NCBI GenBank assembly: GCA_012267415.1
Contig: JAAXGN010000153.1
Span: 62,001-126,000, forward strand
Length of the DNA: 64,000 nt
Source of the DNA: Candidatus Poribacteria bacterium
GTDB lineage: Bacteria > Poribacteria > WGA-4E > WGA-3G
Direction of reading: 5' to 3'
Positions 36,646 through 45,894 of the stretch are shown here, piece after piece. The notes below the pieces were generated by a model. That model did no database searches. It had not been told where the DNA came from and saw nothing but the letters and a program-made list of their open reading frames with translations. Both the position numbers and the translations under genes were made by a program. Positions within the stretch are counted from its first letter, which is position 1; each line of letters begins with the position of its first letter.

Positions 36646-37263
36646 TTGGCAGAACAAAAAGCATCTAATCTAACGTGGCATGAAACTACTGTAACAAAAC
36701 AGGACAGAGAAGAATTACTTAACCAAAAAGGCTGTGTCGTCTGGTTTACCGGACTCTCAGGTTCAGGGAAGTCAACTTTAGCAAATGCGGTGGCACATCA
36801 ATTACATGAAAGAAACCATCATACCTATGTCTTAGATGGTGACAATGTCAGGCACGGATTGAATAAGAACTTAGGTTTTTCACCCGAAGATCGAGAAGAA
36901 AATATCCGACGCGTCGGTGAAGTAGCAAAATTATTCGTTGATGCTGGCACTATCGTCATGACAGCGTTTATTTCTCCATACCGCACAGACAGAAACCAAG
37001 CAAGAGAACTCATAGAGGAAAACAGATTTGTAGAAGTTTTTGTTGAGTGTCCACTTAATATCTGTGAAGAACGTGACCCAAAAGGACTATACAAAAAGGC
37101 ACGATCAGGAGAGATAAAGGAATTTACTGGAATCAGTGCGCCTTATGAAGAACCAAACAATCCAGAAGTAGTTATCAATACTTCTGAACTCAGTGTTATT
37201 GAGTCAGCAAACCAAGTCGTTGTTTATCTTGAAAAGGCAGGTTTAGTTCCAGTTGTCAAGTGA
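36646..37263 (+). CDS. cysC: Adenylylsulfate kinase (TTG start)
   Basis: Phosphorylates APS to PAPS, the donor for sulfation and for PAPS reduction. The start is TTG at 36646 with GAGAGGA upstream. The P-loop GLSGSGKS is at 36-43, [10 protein letters not shown] follows, and Ser110 in FISPYR is the phospho-enzyme serine position. At 205 residues it is full length and single-domain. No cysD, cysN or cysH is nearby, so a role in sulfation is as likely as sulfate assimilation. It is monocistronic. Confidence 0.95.
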   Translation: MAEQKASNLTWHETTVTKQDREELLNQKGCVVWFTGLSGSGKSTLANAVAHQLHERNHHTYVLDGDNVRHGLNKNLGFSPEDREENIRRVGEVAKLFVDAGTIVMTAFISPYRTDRNQARELIEENRFVEVFVECPLNICEERDPKGLYKKARSGEIKEFTGISAPYEEPNNPEVVINTSELSVIESANQVVVYLEKAGLVPVVK

Positions 37264-37303
37264 ACATAGGGTGTGTAGAGTAATTGTCACTCTTTTTGTC
37301 TGA

Positions 37304-37340
37304 ATCGCGGATGACGCGGAGGACACGGAAGACGCGGAAG
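37304..37340 (+). repeat. Short purine-rich tandem repeat, 9-base period
   Basis: ATGACGCGG, AGGACACGG and AAGACGCGG follow each other before the FAH-family gene. The copies differ by one to three bases. It may be part of a wider interspersed repeat; no function is evident. Confidence 0.5.
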
Positions 37341-37394
37341 GGGTTTTGGGGATTTCAAGGTATTTTCACAACATTTGATGTTGGTCGACGTATT

Positions 37395-38348
37395 ATGAAA
37401 CTAATTCAATTTCATATCCCTAACTTAGGTAAGCGAGTGGGGATAGTTACTCGGGAGAACGAAGTTATTGATGTCACCAGCGATGAATCTCGTGGTGTTT
37501 TAGAGATTCTTAAGCTGGCAAAGAGTGAAAGAGTATCCCTTGGCGTACTATTGGCAGACATCCAAGAAAAGGTATCTGCTCCAACACCCATGCGATTCAC
37601 CGCATTCCAAGATGCTGATACTGTAGCTGATGACGATGGGGGATTGACTTTAGAGAGATTGGAGATTCCGCCTAATGAACAACTACCACATCTGATGCTC
37701 CCAATTGATACACCCGAAGTCTGGGGATGTGGTGTCACTTATAGACGTAGTGCTGATATGCGTGATGACGATAGTGAACAAGACATCTATAGCCGCGTAT
37801 ATCACGCTGACAGACCTGAGATTTTTTTCAAAGCAACATTACCACGTTGTGTTGGACCCAACGGATATATAGGAATACGCAGCGACTCCGTTCTTACAGC
37901 TGCCGAACCAGAACTCGCTTATGTTCTGAGTGATACGGGTGAAATCTTGGGGTATACATTATGCAATGACGTGTCAGCATGGGACATTGAACGGGAAAAT
38001 CCACTGTATCTACCACAATCAAAGATTTATTACGGTTGTTGTGCATTAGGTCCAATGTTCATAACGCCTTCAGAAGTTGATGACCCTTACGATTTATTGA
38101 TGACATGTACGATTCTACGTGGAGACGAAGAATTATTTGTCGGAGAAGTAAACACATCACAGATCAATTGGAAGTTTGAACAACTCACCGAATTCCTGAT
38201 GCGAGATAATCCTATTCCTTTCGGTACCGTGGTTTCCACTGGAACTGGAATCATTGTACCAAACGAACTTCCACTTATTTCGGGTGATGTCGTAAAGATA
38301 GAAATTGATGGCTTCGGAACACTATCTAATCCAGTCAAACAACTGTAG
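37395..38348 (+). CDS. Fumarylacetoacetate hydrolase family enzyme
   Basis: 317 residues from the ATG at 37395 (MKLIQFHIPNLGKRVGIV). Longer in-frame starts run through a GACGCGG repeat. The FAH fold's metal site region is present: FFKATLPRCVGPNG, then AAEPELAYVLSD with its Glu-x-Glu, and LCNDVSAWDIERENPLYLPQSKIY. The last block is close to sugar-acid enzymes of this fold such as 2-keto-3-deoxy-D-arabinonate dehydratase, so a sugar-acid dehydratase is more likely than true fumarylacetoacetate hydrolysis. Its neighbour downstream is a D-threonine aldolase-type gene, 10 bases away. Confidence 0.85.
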   Translation: MKLIQFHIPNLGKRVGIVTRENEVIDVTSDESRGVLEILKLAKSERVSLGVLLADIQEKVSAPTPMRFTAFQDADTVADDDGGLTLERLEIPPNEQLPHLMLPIDTPEVWGCGVTYRRSADMRDDDSEQDIYSRVYHADRPEIFFKATLPRCVGPNGYIGIRSDSVLTAAEPELAYVLSDTGEILGYTLCNDVSAWDIERENPLYLPQSKIYYGCCALGPMFITPSEVDDPYDLLMTCTILRGDEELFVGEVNTSQINWKFEQLTEFLMRDNPIPFGTVVSTGTGIIVPNELPLISGDVVKIEIDGFGTLSNPVKQL

Positions 38349-38358
38349 GGAGTGATCG

Positions 38359-39468
38359 ATGATTGACAGTGAGTATTATGTTGGTAAACACAAATTTGAA
38401 TTGGACACACCAGCACTGTTGATTGATCTTGATGTTTTTGAAGAGAATATCCAGAAAATGTCAGATTATTTCTCCACTGTCAACGCGGAACTTAGACCAC
38501 ACCTAAAAACACATAAGTCACCCATAATCGCACAACAACAGATTGCTGCAGGAGCGATAGGTATAACATGTGCTAAATTGGGAGAAGCGGAAACAGTCAT
38601 AGATACTGGCATTAGAGATGTTCTTATCGCAAATCAGATTGTCGGTAAACAGAAAATAGAAAGACTCACTAACATTGCAGTTAACTCGGATATTATGGTC
38701 GCTGTTGACAATATTCAGAATGTACAAAACATATCAGAGGCAGCTACCGTAAAAGGTGTTAAAATTAGAGTATTGGTTGAAGTCAACATCGGTATGGATC
38801 GGTGTGGTGTTGAACCCGGAAAAGCTGCAGCTGATTTAGCACAACAGATAATTCAGAGTCCACACCTAATTTTTGAAGGTCTGATGGGGTATGAAGGACA
38901 TACAGTAGCAAAACCTGACCGTACTGAACGTGAAAAAACGACACGGGCAGCGATGCAACGATTAGTTGAAACCAAAGACTATCTCAACAGAAATGGGATA
39001 GAAGTCTCTATTATGAGTGGGGGTGGAACAGGAACCTTTGACATTACAGGAAGTATTCCTGATATGACAGAAATTCAAGCTGGTTCTTATGTCTTTATGG
39101 ATTCTACCTATCACAATGTTGAAGGAGTCGGTGAAAAATTCGGTTGTGCATTGTCAGTCATGGCAACTGTCGTAAGTCGTCCTACAAAAAACCGTATTGT
39201 TGTCGACACAGGTTTGAAAGTGTTAGCAAAAGAATTTGGCATCCCACAACCCATCAACGTTCAAGGTCTTGAAATGATAGGACTTTCCGAAGAACACGGT
39301 AAGATGCACGTTACTGATGAGAACACAACTTTGAAACCTGGGGATAGAATAGAAATACGACCGACACACTGTTGCACAACTGTGAATCTACACAACAGAT
39401 ACTTCTGTATCAGAAATGATATTGTTGAATCTGTTTGGGAAATAAGTGCAAGAGGAAAATCTCAATAA
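38359..39468 (+). CDS. D-threonine aldolase-like PLP enzyme (alanine racemase N-terminal fold)
   Basis: 369 residues. TPALLIDLDVFEENI and RPHLKTHK with PLP-binding Lys50 match the D-threonine aldolase / D-serine dehydratase group. A metal site PTHCCTTVNLH occurs near the C-terminus, where that group binds a divalent cation through His and Cys. SGGGTGTFD is the phosphate loop. The reaction would be D-threonine or beta-hydroxy-D-amino-acid cleavage, or D-serine dehydration. It follows the FAH-family gene closely with a GGGAG ribosome binding site, so a shared catabolic operon is likely. Confidence 0.88.
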   Translation: MIDSEYYVGKHKFELDTPALLIDLDVFEENIQKMSDYFSTVNAELRPHLKTHKSPIIAQQQIAAGAIGITCAKLGEAETVIDTGIRDVLIANQIVGKQKIERLTNIAVNSDIMVAVDNIQNVQNISEAATVKGVKIRVLVEVNIGMDRCGVEPGKAAADLAQQIIQSPHLIFEGLMGYEGHTVAKPDRTEREKTTRAAMQRLVETKDYLNRNGIEVSIMSGGGTGTFDITGSIPDMTEIQAGSYVFMDSTYHNVEGVGEKFGCALSVMATVVSRPTKNRIVVDTGLKVLAKEFGIPQPINVQGLEMIGLSEEHGKMHVTDENTTLKPGDRIEIRPTHCCTTVNLHNRYFCIRNDIVESVWEISARGKSQ

Positions 39469-39529
39469 CAGTCACAACTAAAATGAGGGAAGTGCATAAA
39501 GAAATCAATGTCATAACAGGTGCTTAAAA

Positions 39530-39592
39530 GTAGTAGGCACACGCCGTGTGCCGTCCACAAGGTCAAAAATCCACAATGAATTGTGCTACTAC
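39530..39592. repeat. Inverted pair of GTAGTAG hairpins of two types
   Basis: Left element GTAGTA, stem GGCACAC, loop GCC, stem GTGTGCC, GTCC. Right element, read inverted, is GTAGTAGCACAATTCATTGTGG. The outer arms GTAGTAG (39530-39536) and CTACTAC (39586-39592) match. Two different stem types share the same outer arms. Confidence 0.75.
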
Positions 39593-39703
39593 AGAAGGCA
39601 TTTTTATAAATCAATGGACACCCAAGACCTTCCATGTTTGTGTTGATGTGTCAAATAATTATGCACACTACTTACTTAAATAACATACATAGGAGAACAA
39701 TAA

Positions 39704-40885
39704 GTGCAAAAACAATTACAGATCCTAAAAAACAAGTTAAATTCATCCATTCCAATTGTATTATCCTTCTTTGTCGTTTGTGTTTGCTTGGGCATACAAG
39801 TGAACCCATCAGCATATATCGCGAAACGTTACACTGTTCCTCAAATCGTTAAGGAGAGTAGTAATATCGTCTTTGGGAAAATTACGGTAGTGAACAATAG
39901 TCGTAAAACTGCTGATATTAAGGTTGAAAAAAACGTCAAGGGTCGTAGTGAGTTTGATGTCATCAAAATTCGATACGATGTATATAAGGGGGAAGCAGAC
40001 CATCGGGCAGAATTAGCACGATTTCTTAAGCAGGGAGAACGGATTATAGTCTGCTATCTTCAAGAAGGTGGACGAATTGACGCCTTAGCCCATACAAGAG
40101 GAAAATGGTTTCAACTCCAACTGACAAAGGATAGGGAAAGAGGATGGGGAAGATGGCGGTTCACACATTTTGAGAAATACCTCAATCAAGATAAAGTTTC
40201 AAAAAGAGATTCTACATCCCAATTTATGAAAGAGTTGGAGAATATGCTGGGTGATAGTGCCATTAAACTCCTTTTCTTGAAAACGGACGACTACGACGAT
40301 GAAATTCCAATCATCACCGAATTCAACAAAGTGAGTAACCGATGGATTTCATATAATCCTTCAGAGGATCGCAATTTACCTGATATTAACAAATCTGACA
40401 TCCTATGGATCGGATTTCGTTCCATCGGAAAAAATGGTCGATACAGACTCAATAGTAATCAAGAAAAACGGATCAGAGATTTTGTCAAGAACGGCGGAGT
40501 CGTCATCGTTTCTGGACAAGATAGCGACCCTAATAGACCTTGCGGAACAGGTTGGCTGCCACATCCACTAAAGGGTGTAGAAAGTGATCACCGCAACGAT
40601 TTCAAACCAACATCTAAAGCAGGAAATCTCTTCAAAGCACCGCACAAAATTAGTTCTGGTCAACTTTCCCTTGATGATTCCTGGAACGGTTGGAACGACA
40701 AATTTGAGGTGATGGCTACATCCAATAGCGGTAAACAGATCGCTATTGCGAAATTAAGACACGGGAAAGGGATGTATCTCATTACAAGCCTACACAACGG
40801 CAAAAAAGAAAATGTATCCAAAAACAGACGCATGCTGGAAAACATATTACACTTTGCAGTAGACTTCTTAGAAAAATCCAAATAG
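39704..40885 (+). CDS. Exported protein of unknown function with a glutamine-amidotransferase-like C-terminal region
   Basis: 393 residues, GTG start at 39704 behind AGGAG. An N-terminal membrane or signal segment (SSIPIVLSFFVVCVCLGI) precedes a beta-rich part (VPQIVKESSNIVFGKITVV...). From about residue 180 to the end there is a Rossmann-like region: ILWIGFRSIG, RIRDFVKNGGVVIVSGQDSD, and GKGMYLITSLHNG. That last region looks like DUF4159/ThuA-type amidotransferase-like folds, without a clear catalytic Cys. I do not recognise the protein beyond this. It is 17 bases before a PQQ-type propeller gene. Confidence 0.75.
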   Translation: MQKQLQILKNKLNSSIPIVLSFFVVCVCLGIQVNPSAYIAKRYTVPQIVKESSNIVFGKITVVNNSRKTADIKVEKNVKGRSEFDVIKIRYDVYKGEADHRAELARFLKQGERIIVCYLQEGGRIDALAHTRGKWFQLQLTKDRERGWGRWRFTHFEKYLNQDKVSKRDSTSQFMKELENMLGDSAIKLLFLKTDDYDDEIPIITEFNKVSNRWISYNPSEDRNLPDINKSDILWIGFRSIGKNGRYRLNSNQEKRIRDFVKNGGVVIVSGQDSDPNRPCGTGWLPHPLKGVESDHRNDFKPTSKAGNLFKAPHKISSGQLSLDDSWNGWNDKFEVMATSNSGKQIAIAKLRHGKGMYLITSLHNGKKENVSKNRRMLENILHFAVDFLEKSK

Positions 40886-40902
40886 TGCAGGAGTACTAAC
40901 TG

Positions 40903-42447
40903 ATGAGAAAAATCACGTGGGTTATTACACTTAGTTTGACATCTATTCTCACCTGCTTCACAATTACTGCTGATGCGGTCATACCCCAATTACTTGGACC
41001 CTTAACAGCACTCATGAGTATTATCCCGCAGATACTTGCCTTTGTCGGTGTTGCGATCATAACATCCCTTGTTTTTGCACGTGATACAACGAAACTAGTC
41101 TTTTACAAAATTCGCAATTTTTTCTCATTGAAAAGAGTGATGACACTGCTCATCACTCTGGTTGTTCTGATAGGAATCGCAGTTCTAACCTATCAGATCG
41201 TTGTACGTACTGTTGGTAGTCCTACACCTACAGTTGTTGATGAAAATGGGAACCGTGACGACACCAATGCCGTCACAGGCACGCCTTGGCCAACTTTCAG
41301 ATTCAATGCGAACCGGACAGGACACGCTGATACACTACCAGGTCCAGAGAGCCCAATCCCAGCATGGATATTTAGAGACAAAGGATTGAAAACAGTCCAA
41401 TTTCATTCATCTCCTGCTGTTGTTGGAAATCGCCTCTATATTGCTGCAGCGGTGGGTGCGGTCTTCTCTACGAGTGGTGCTACCTATTGTATTGATATAG
41501 ATACACAAGAAGTTATATGGAGGCATGACTCAGACATACCTATTTTTTCGTCACCAGCAGTTGTAGCAGGTAGAGTTTATATAGGTGAAGGATTCCATTA
41601 TGACGACAACTGTTCATTGAGATGTCTGGATGCAAAAACAGGAGACCCTATCTGGAGTTTTAAAACAACAAGTCATGTAGAATCAACCCCCTTCATTACA
41701 AAGGGTAGACTTTACTTTACAGCGGGAGCAGATGGCGTGTACTGTTTAGATGCACTTGCCGGTGAAGAGATATGGCATTATCCTGCAGTTCATGCTGACA
41801 TGGCACCCTTAGTTAAGGATGGTAAGGTATTCTTCGGAACAGGATATGATGACTACCTAATTATTGCCGTTGATGCTGAAACGGGTTCTGAAATCTGGTC
41901 AAGACAGATGCCTTATCAAGTATGGGGAAGTCCGAGTGCATACCAGGATATCGTTATCTTCGGTTTAGGGATGGGGAATTTTGCAGAAAGTGCTCCCATA
42001 CCGAAAGGTAAAGTCGTCGCTGTGAATGCAAATACAGGCGATACAGTGTGGGAATATCCAGTAGGAGATGCTATAATGTCTGCAATGGTTATCTATAAGG
42101 ATCATGTCATCTTCGGTTCACGGGACGGTCATGTCTATTCACTTACTGCAGAGGGTGAACTACGTTGGAAGAAACCTATGGGTGGGGTAGTCGTTTCATC
42201 CCCAGCAGTTGCACATGATGCTATATATGCTGCAACAGGATCTGAAACAGCATCAAATAAAATATATTCACTATCCATCTTTGATGGTAGTATCAATTGG
42301 GAATATGATTCCGTAGAGGTGAAATACGGGTTAAAGTTTTATTCCTCTCCTGCAATCGTCAATGGAAAACTATACATAGGTTCAAGCGACCGATACATTT
42401 TCTGTTTAGGCGGTAGCAATACAACCCGTAAAGTTGAGGATCGATAG
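40903..42447 (+). CDS. Membrane-anchored PQQ-type beta-propeller protein
   Basis: 514 residues. The first 105 have a signal-like segment and two or three hydrophobic helices (MTLLITLVVLIGIAVLTYQI is the clearest, near 81-101). A TPTVVDENGNRDD linker follows. Residues 130-505 hold PQQ/YVTN-type propeller repeats of the BamB kind: SSPAVVGNRLYIAAA, SSPAVVAGRVYIGEG, STPFITKGRLYFTAG, SSPAVAHDAIYAATG. Trp motifs such as EVIWRH and GDTVWEYP close the blades. PQQ-dependent dehydrogenase catalytic residues are not seen, so a binding or scaffold role is more likely. It is coupled to the gene before it. Confidence 0.85.
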   Translation: MRKITWVITLSLTSILTCFTITADAVIPQLLGPLTALMSIIPQILAFVGVAIITSLVFARDTTKLVFYKIRNFFSLKRVMTLLITLVVLIGIAVLTYQIVVRTVGSPTPTVVDENGNRDDTNAVTGTPWPTFRFNANRTGHADTLPGPESPIPAWIFRDKGLKTVQFHSSPAVVGNRLYIAAAVGAVFSTSGATYCIDIDTQEVIWRHDSDIPIFSSPAVVAGRVYIGEGFHYDDNCSLRCLDAKTGDPIWSFKTTSHVESTPFITKGRLYFTAGADGVYCLDALAGEEIWHYPAVHADMAPLVKDGKVFFGTGYDDYLIIAVDAETGSEIWSRQMPYQVWGSPSAYQDIVIFGLGMGNFAESAPIPKGKVVAVNANTGDTVWEYPVGDAIMSAMVIYKDHVIFGSRDGHVYSLTAEGELRWKKPMGGVVVSSPAVAHDAIYAATGSETASNKIYSLSIFDGSINWEYDSVEVKYGLKFYSSPAIVNGKLYIGSSDRYIFCLGGSNTTRKVEDR

Positions 42448-42544
42448 ATACAAAATCATTAAACATATAACATATAAAAACGTTTAACTATTCAACAAAA
42501 TGAATGTCAAATTACAGTGAAATCTACAATTACATGCACACAAT

Positions 42545-42602
42545 TGTAGCGCAAACTTTTAGTTTGCGTACACTACTGCACAAACTGAAAGTTTGTGCTA
42601 CA
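42545..42602. repeat. Inverted pair of GTAG-hairpin elements (BIME-like)
   Basis: First element 42545-42568: TGTAG, GCGCAAACT, loop TTT, AGTTTGCG. Second, on the other strand, about 42579-42602: its reverse complement is TGTAG, GCACAAACT, loop TTC, AGTTTGTGC. The pair forms one larger palindrome in the gap before the CBM9-like gene. Confidence 0.8.
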
Positions 42603-42674
42603 ACACATACCAGTCAGTCGGTATAAGTCTCACGTTCCAAGAGTGTGCATATATTCTTTGCATTTCACTATAAG

Positions 42675-42702
42675 TTGAACAGTTTATGATCTACCATATA
42701 AT
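42675..42702 (+). promoter_or_regulatory. Candidate promoter of the CBM9-like gene
   Basis: TTGAAC at 42675-42680, a 16-base spacer, then a perfect TATAAT at 42697-42702. AAGGAG follows at 42710-42715 before the ATG at 42723, so the leader would be only about 14 bases. Confidence 0.5.
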
Positions 42703-42722
42703 TTCATATAAGGAGTAGAAAA

Positions 42723-43553
42723 ATGAAAAGATTATTTATTGCAATACCATTAACCCTATTACTCATTTGCCTAACCGCAGATGCACAATGGCGAAGCAAA
42801 ACACATGATGTTTATAATGCACTTCAAAGAACACTTGACATCAAAATTGATGGTGAACTTGATGACGATGAAGGATGGGAAGGTGTCTTTGAAACCGTAA
42901 CAGGTACTGATGGCAAACCTTTCTGTGGTGTTGAATATGACGGTAACGTTTTTCAAGAACACGGTGGTGGTAGTTGGAAGGGAGCAGATGACCATGAAAC
43001 CTGTTTCGCAATCGTTTGGGATCCTGAAACAATATATCTCGCCTTAAGTGTTACGGATGACGAACATGAACACGTTGCTGGACAAGCTTGGAATGGAGAC
43101 GGGGCACAGATTGCCGTTGAACCCAGCGGAGACAGGAAGGCAGGACAGACCCTTTTTCTATATAATGCCGGTTTAAACGATAATGCTACAGCCGTCATCC
43201 TCGGAAATGAGAGAACTAACGGACAACCGGGACTTGAAGTTGATAAGGATATTGCAATCGTCAGAAATGAAGCTGAGAATGAAACCTATTATGAATTCAG
43301 GTTTACTCCTGACCATTTAGGTCTGAGTGGATCATTTAAAAAGGGAGACAAGTTTGGTCTCGGCATCTGTGTCAATGATGGCGACAAAGCAGCAGGACAA
43401 GGTGGACAGAAAGGATGGAGTGGTTGGTACACACATTCAGTAGTTTTTGGGAAAAACTCCGAACATACTGGACTTGTTGTACTTACCGATGAAGTCCTCG
43501 CAGTGGAACCAGTTGGCAAGTTAACAACAACTTGGGGGAATCTAAAAAGATAA
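42723..43553 (+). CDS. Secreted CBM9-like domain protein, copy 1
   Basis: 276 residues with signal peptide KRLFIAIPLTLLLICLTADA. The rest is one family-9 carbohydrate-binding-like domain: KIDGELDDDEGW at its start, YLALSVTDDEHEH in the middle, and AWNGDGAQIAVEPSGDR and YYEFRFTPDHLGL later, as in exported CBM9 proteins. No catalytic domain is attached. The C-terminus VEPVGKLTTTWGNLKR is shared almost exactly with copy 2, which suggests a functional end such as an export or anchoring tag. It has its own promoter candidate. Confidence 0.85.
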   Translation: MKRLFIAIPLTLLLICLTADAQWRSKTHDVYNALQRTLDIKIDGELDDDEGWEGVFETVTGTDGKPFCGVEYDGNVFQEHGGGSWKGADDHETCFAIVWDPETIYLALSVTDDEHEHVAGQAWNGDGAQIAVEPSGDRKAGQTLFLYNAGLNDNATAVILGNERTNGQPGLEVDKDIAIVRNEAENETYYEFRFTPDHLGLSGSFKKGDKFGLGICVNDGDKAAGQGGQKGWSGWYTHSVVFGKNSEHTGLVVLTDEVLAVEPVGKLTTTWGNLKR

Positions 43554-43711
43554 CATTCTTTGAAAACGAAATTGTTGGTGTAGTGGTATAACAACCGCTG
43601 CACCGGCTGTTTCAGCACATGAAGTGCTACTATAATTGATCAACACGATTTAACTTTACAATTCTATTCATTCCATTCTTAGTAATGGAAAATATTCAAG
43701 AGGTAATTTAG

Positions 43712-44551
43712 ATGAAAAAACATGTTTTGACTATTGCTGTATTTATAGCAGCTGTTATGTTTCTTACTATTGATTTTGCTGACGCACAGTGGCGCAGCGA
43801 TACACATGATGTTTACAACGCACCAACAGGTGTTGACGTGACAATTGATGGAAAACTTGACGAATGGGTTGATGTAATGAATTCAGTTACCGGAACAGAC
43901 GGTGAACCGTTCTGTGGAATCCCATTTGAGAACATTGGTACATTTCAGGAATACGGTGGTGGTACCTGGAGTGGTGCTGACGATCACACTACCTGTTTCA
44001 TGATTGCATGGAATGCTGATGCAGTATATCTTGCCCTTGAAATCACAGATGATGAACATGAGCATGCTGCTGGACAAGCTTGGAACGGAGACGGGGCACA
44101 GATTGCAATTGAACCGAGTGGAGATAGGACTGCTAACTTACCCTTATTCCTTTACAATGCAGGATTAAGGGATAATGGGGATTTGCTCCTTCAAAATGAA
44201 CGGACAAACAATCTACCCGGTCTGACTGCGGGGGAAGATTTTGCTGTCACCAGAGATGATGGTGCAAATAAAACCTATTATGAATTCCGCGTCACAACTG
44301 ATAAAGTAGGACTTACTGGTTCTTTCACCGCCGGAATCGAATTTGGATTGGGAATTTGCGTCAACGATGGTGACTTAGGAGCAGGTCAGAATGGACAGAA
44401 AGGCTGGAGTGGATGGTATCCGCATGCTGTCGTCTTCGGAAAGAACTCCGAAAAGACGGGTCTGGTAATCCTTAGCGACACTGCCGTTACACCTGTTGAA
44501 CCTAATGGTAAATTAACGACTACTTGGGGAAATGTGAAGTCTTCACGGTAG
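43712..44551 (+). CDS. Secreted CBM9-like domain protein, copy 2
   Basis: 279 residues, signal peptide HVLTIAVFIAAVMFLTI, ATG behind GAGGTAA. The same CBM9-like layout as the gene before it: TIDGKLDEWVDV, YLALEITDDEHEH, AWNGDGAQIAIEPSGDR and YYEFRVTTDKVGL. It ends VEPNGKLTTTWGNVKSSR. A 38-base stretch (44069-44106) matches 43077-43114 with one mismatch, while flanking sequence has diverged more. A strong terminator follows 24 bases after the stop. Confidence 0.85.
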   Translation: MKKHVLTIAVFIAAVMFLTIDFADAQWRSDTHDVYNAPTGVDVTIDGKLDEWVDVMNSVTGTDGEPFCGIPFENIGTFQEYGGGTWSGADDHTTCFMIAWNADAVYLALEITDDEHEHAAGQAWNGDGAQIAIEPSGDRTANLPLFLYNAGLRDNGDLLLQNERTNNLPGLTAGEDFAVTRDDGANKTYYEFRVTTDKVGLTGSFTAGIEFGLGICVNDGDLGAGQNGQKGWSGWYPHAVVFGKNSEKTGLVILSDTAVTPVEPNGKLTTTWGNVKSSR

Positions 44552-44575
44552 ATCAGTTTAGTTTAATTCTGTATA

Positions 44576-44611
44576 AAAGAAATAACCTCCAGAGATGGAG
44601 GTTATTTCTTT
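44576..44611. terminator. Bidirectional intrinsic terminator
   Basis: A perfect 15-bp stem: AAAGAAATAACCTCC (44576-44590), 6-base loop, GGAGGTTATTTCTTT (44597-44611). The T-rich right arm serves the plus-strand gene ending at 44551, and the A-rich left arm gives a U-tract on the minus strand for the gene ending at 44621. It sits exactly between two convergent genes. Confidence 0.92.
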
Positions 44612-44620
44612 TACATGCAA

Positions 44621-45652
44621 TTAATGATCATGATGGTCTGTCTTGTGATAATGCAAGCGAAGCAGATCAGCCCCAAAATCATCCTCAATATGTCGCCATA
44701 CCGAATGAATGTGATTCGCACTGTTCTGGGTATTATCATATTCAACAAAGAAGAATGGACTATGCAGTCTATAGTAATGCGGCATACCTCGTTCTTCACC
44801 ACCTGCCCACGCAAAGTGTATATCGTTTAGACTACTCTCACGTAGTTTGCGACGTTCAATCTGTGCAACCTCATCCGGTAATCTATCAATATATTCATGA
44901 ATTAACTGTATGAGCAATTCCCGTTGATATGTCTGCATTGTTTCAAGTGCCAATCCTTCAACTGAATCAAACTCGACTTTAGGTGCATTTCGTGTCAGAA
45001 TATCAGGAGGTGCTTCTGGATTAATGACAGCGTGTGTTTTTTGGTAGGGTGTAAAACTTGCTAAGAGTTGTCTTGCCAAGTCTTCTTCAGCAAAAAGGAC
45101 CCGCAACCCTTTCTTCTCTCCAACACGTACCTCCGCAGGATTTGAGCCAAAGAAAAAAGGATTAGGAGAAATCAGTTCTCTATTTACTACGGTAAAGTTT
45201 AGTGAGACATGATGTCCTTCTGCACGCCAACCCCACGCGCCATTACCTGTCGGATCACCGAAGACAGTAAAAAAGTAGTATTCCGGATTCCGCTCAAGTC
45301 TTCCTTCACCCTCCTTTTTTTCTATCTCTCCAAGTATGGTCTCTAAATCAATTATAGCACGCGCTTTTTCATATCCCTTATCACTTAATCCACTTGCCAT
45401 GAGTCTAAACGCATGTTCCTGCTGATTACTGTTAAGCTCTTTCAGTGATACACCTTTTCGTTCCCACATCTCAATAGGAATGTAATGCCAACGAAACCGT
45501 TCTTCTCCATCAAATGACTGACACGCTTTCTCTCTTAATTCAGGGGATAGAATATCCAGAAAATTTGATGCTGCTGTAGCCATACGTTCTGCTGTTTCTG
45601 ATGCTGCAATCACTAACGGCTTAGTCTTATTGGTTGATTTGACGTCTTCCAC
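44621..45652 (-). CDS. DUF3500 family protein (GTG start)
   Basis: 343 residues, GTG at 45652 with GGAGGTAAG upstream. Family marks are the Phe/Trp-rich first half (FRWHYIPIEMWERKGVSL), GRLERNPEYYFFTVFGDPTGNGAWGWRAEGHHVSLNF, and the His-rich end HYYRLHSPFFFVEYDNTQNSANHIHSVWR followed by FGADLLRLHY. The function of DUF3500 is not known. The conserved His and Asp near the end hint at a metal site. No signal peptide is seen. It is the only gene on this strand in the area. Confidence 0.85.
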   Translation of the reverse strand: MEDVKSTNKTKPLVIAASETAERMATAASNFLDILSPELREKACQSFDGEERFRWHYIPIEMWERKGVSLKELNSNQQEHAFRLMASGLSDKGYEKARAIIDLETILGEIEKKEGEGRLERNPEYYFFTVFGDPTGNGAWGWRAEGHHVSLNFTVVNRELISPNPFFFGSNPAEVRVGEKKGLRVLFAEEDLARQLLASFTPYQKTHAVINPEAPPDILTRNAPKVEFDSVEGLALETMQTYQRELLIQLIHEYIDRLPDEVAQIERRKLRESSLNDIHFAWAGGEERGMPHYYRLHSPFFFVEYDNTQNSANHIHSVWRHIEDDFGADLLRLHYHKTDHHDH

Positions 45653-45894
45653 CTATACTTACCTCCGATTTGGTTATACACTCATTTTAACCCATTTTAA
45701 GTCAAAAATCTACTAAAATTAAACTAAAATTAAAAATCAGGTCAAATTAAACAATTGCTGAAATGAATATAACATCAGTTCATAAACGAAACACAATTTT
45801 ACCTGATATTTTGCTATTTCTGTAAACATAATAAATGTAATATACGTTAAAAAAGATAAGTTGTTCAAAACTGAACGAAAGTCTGGCAAATAAT

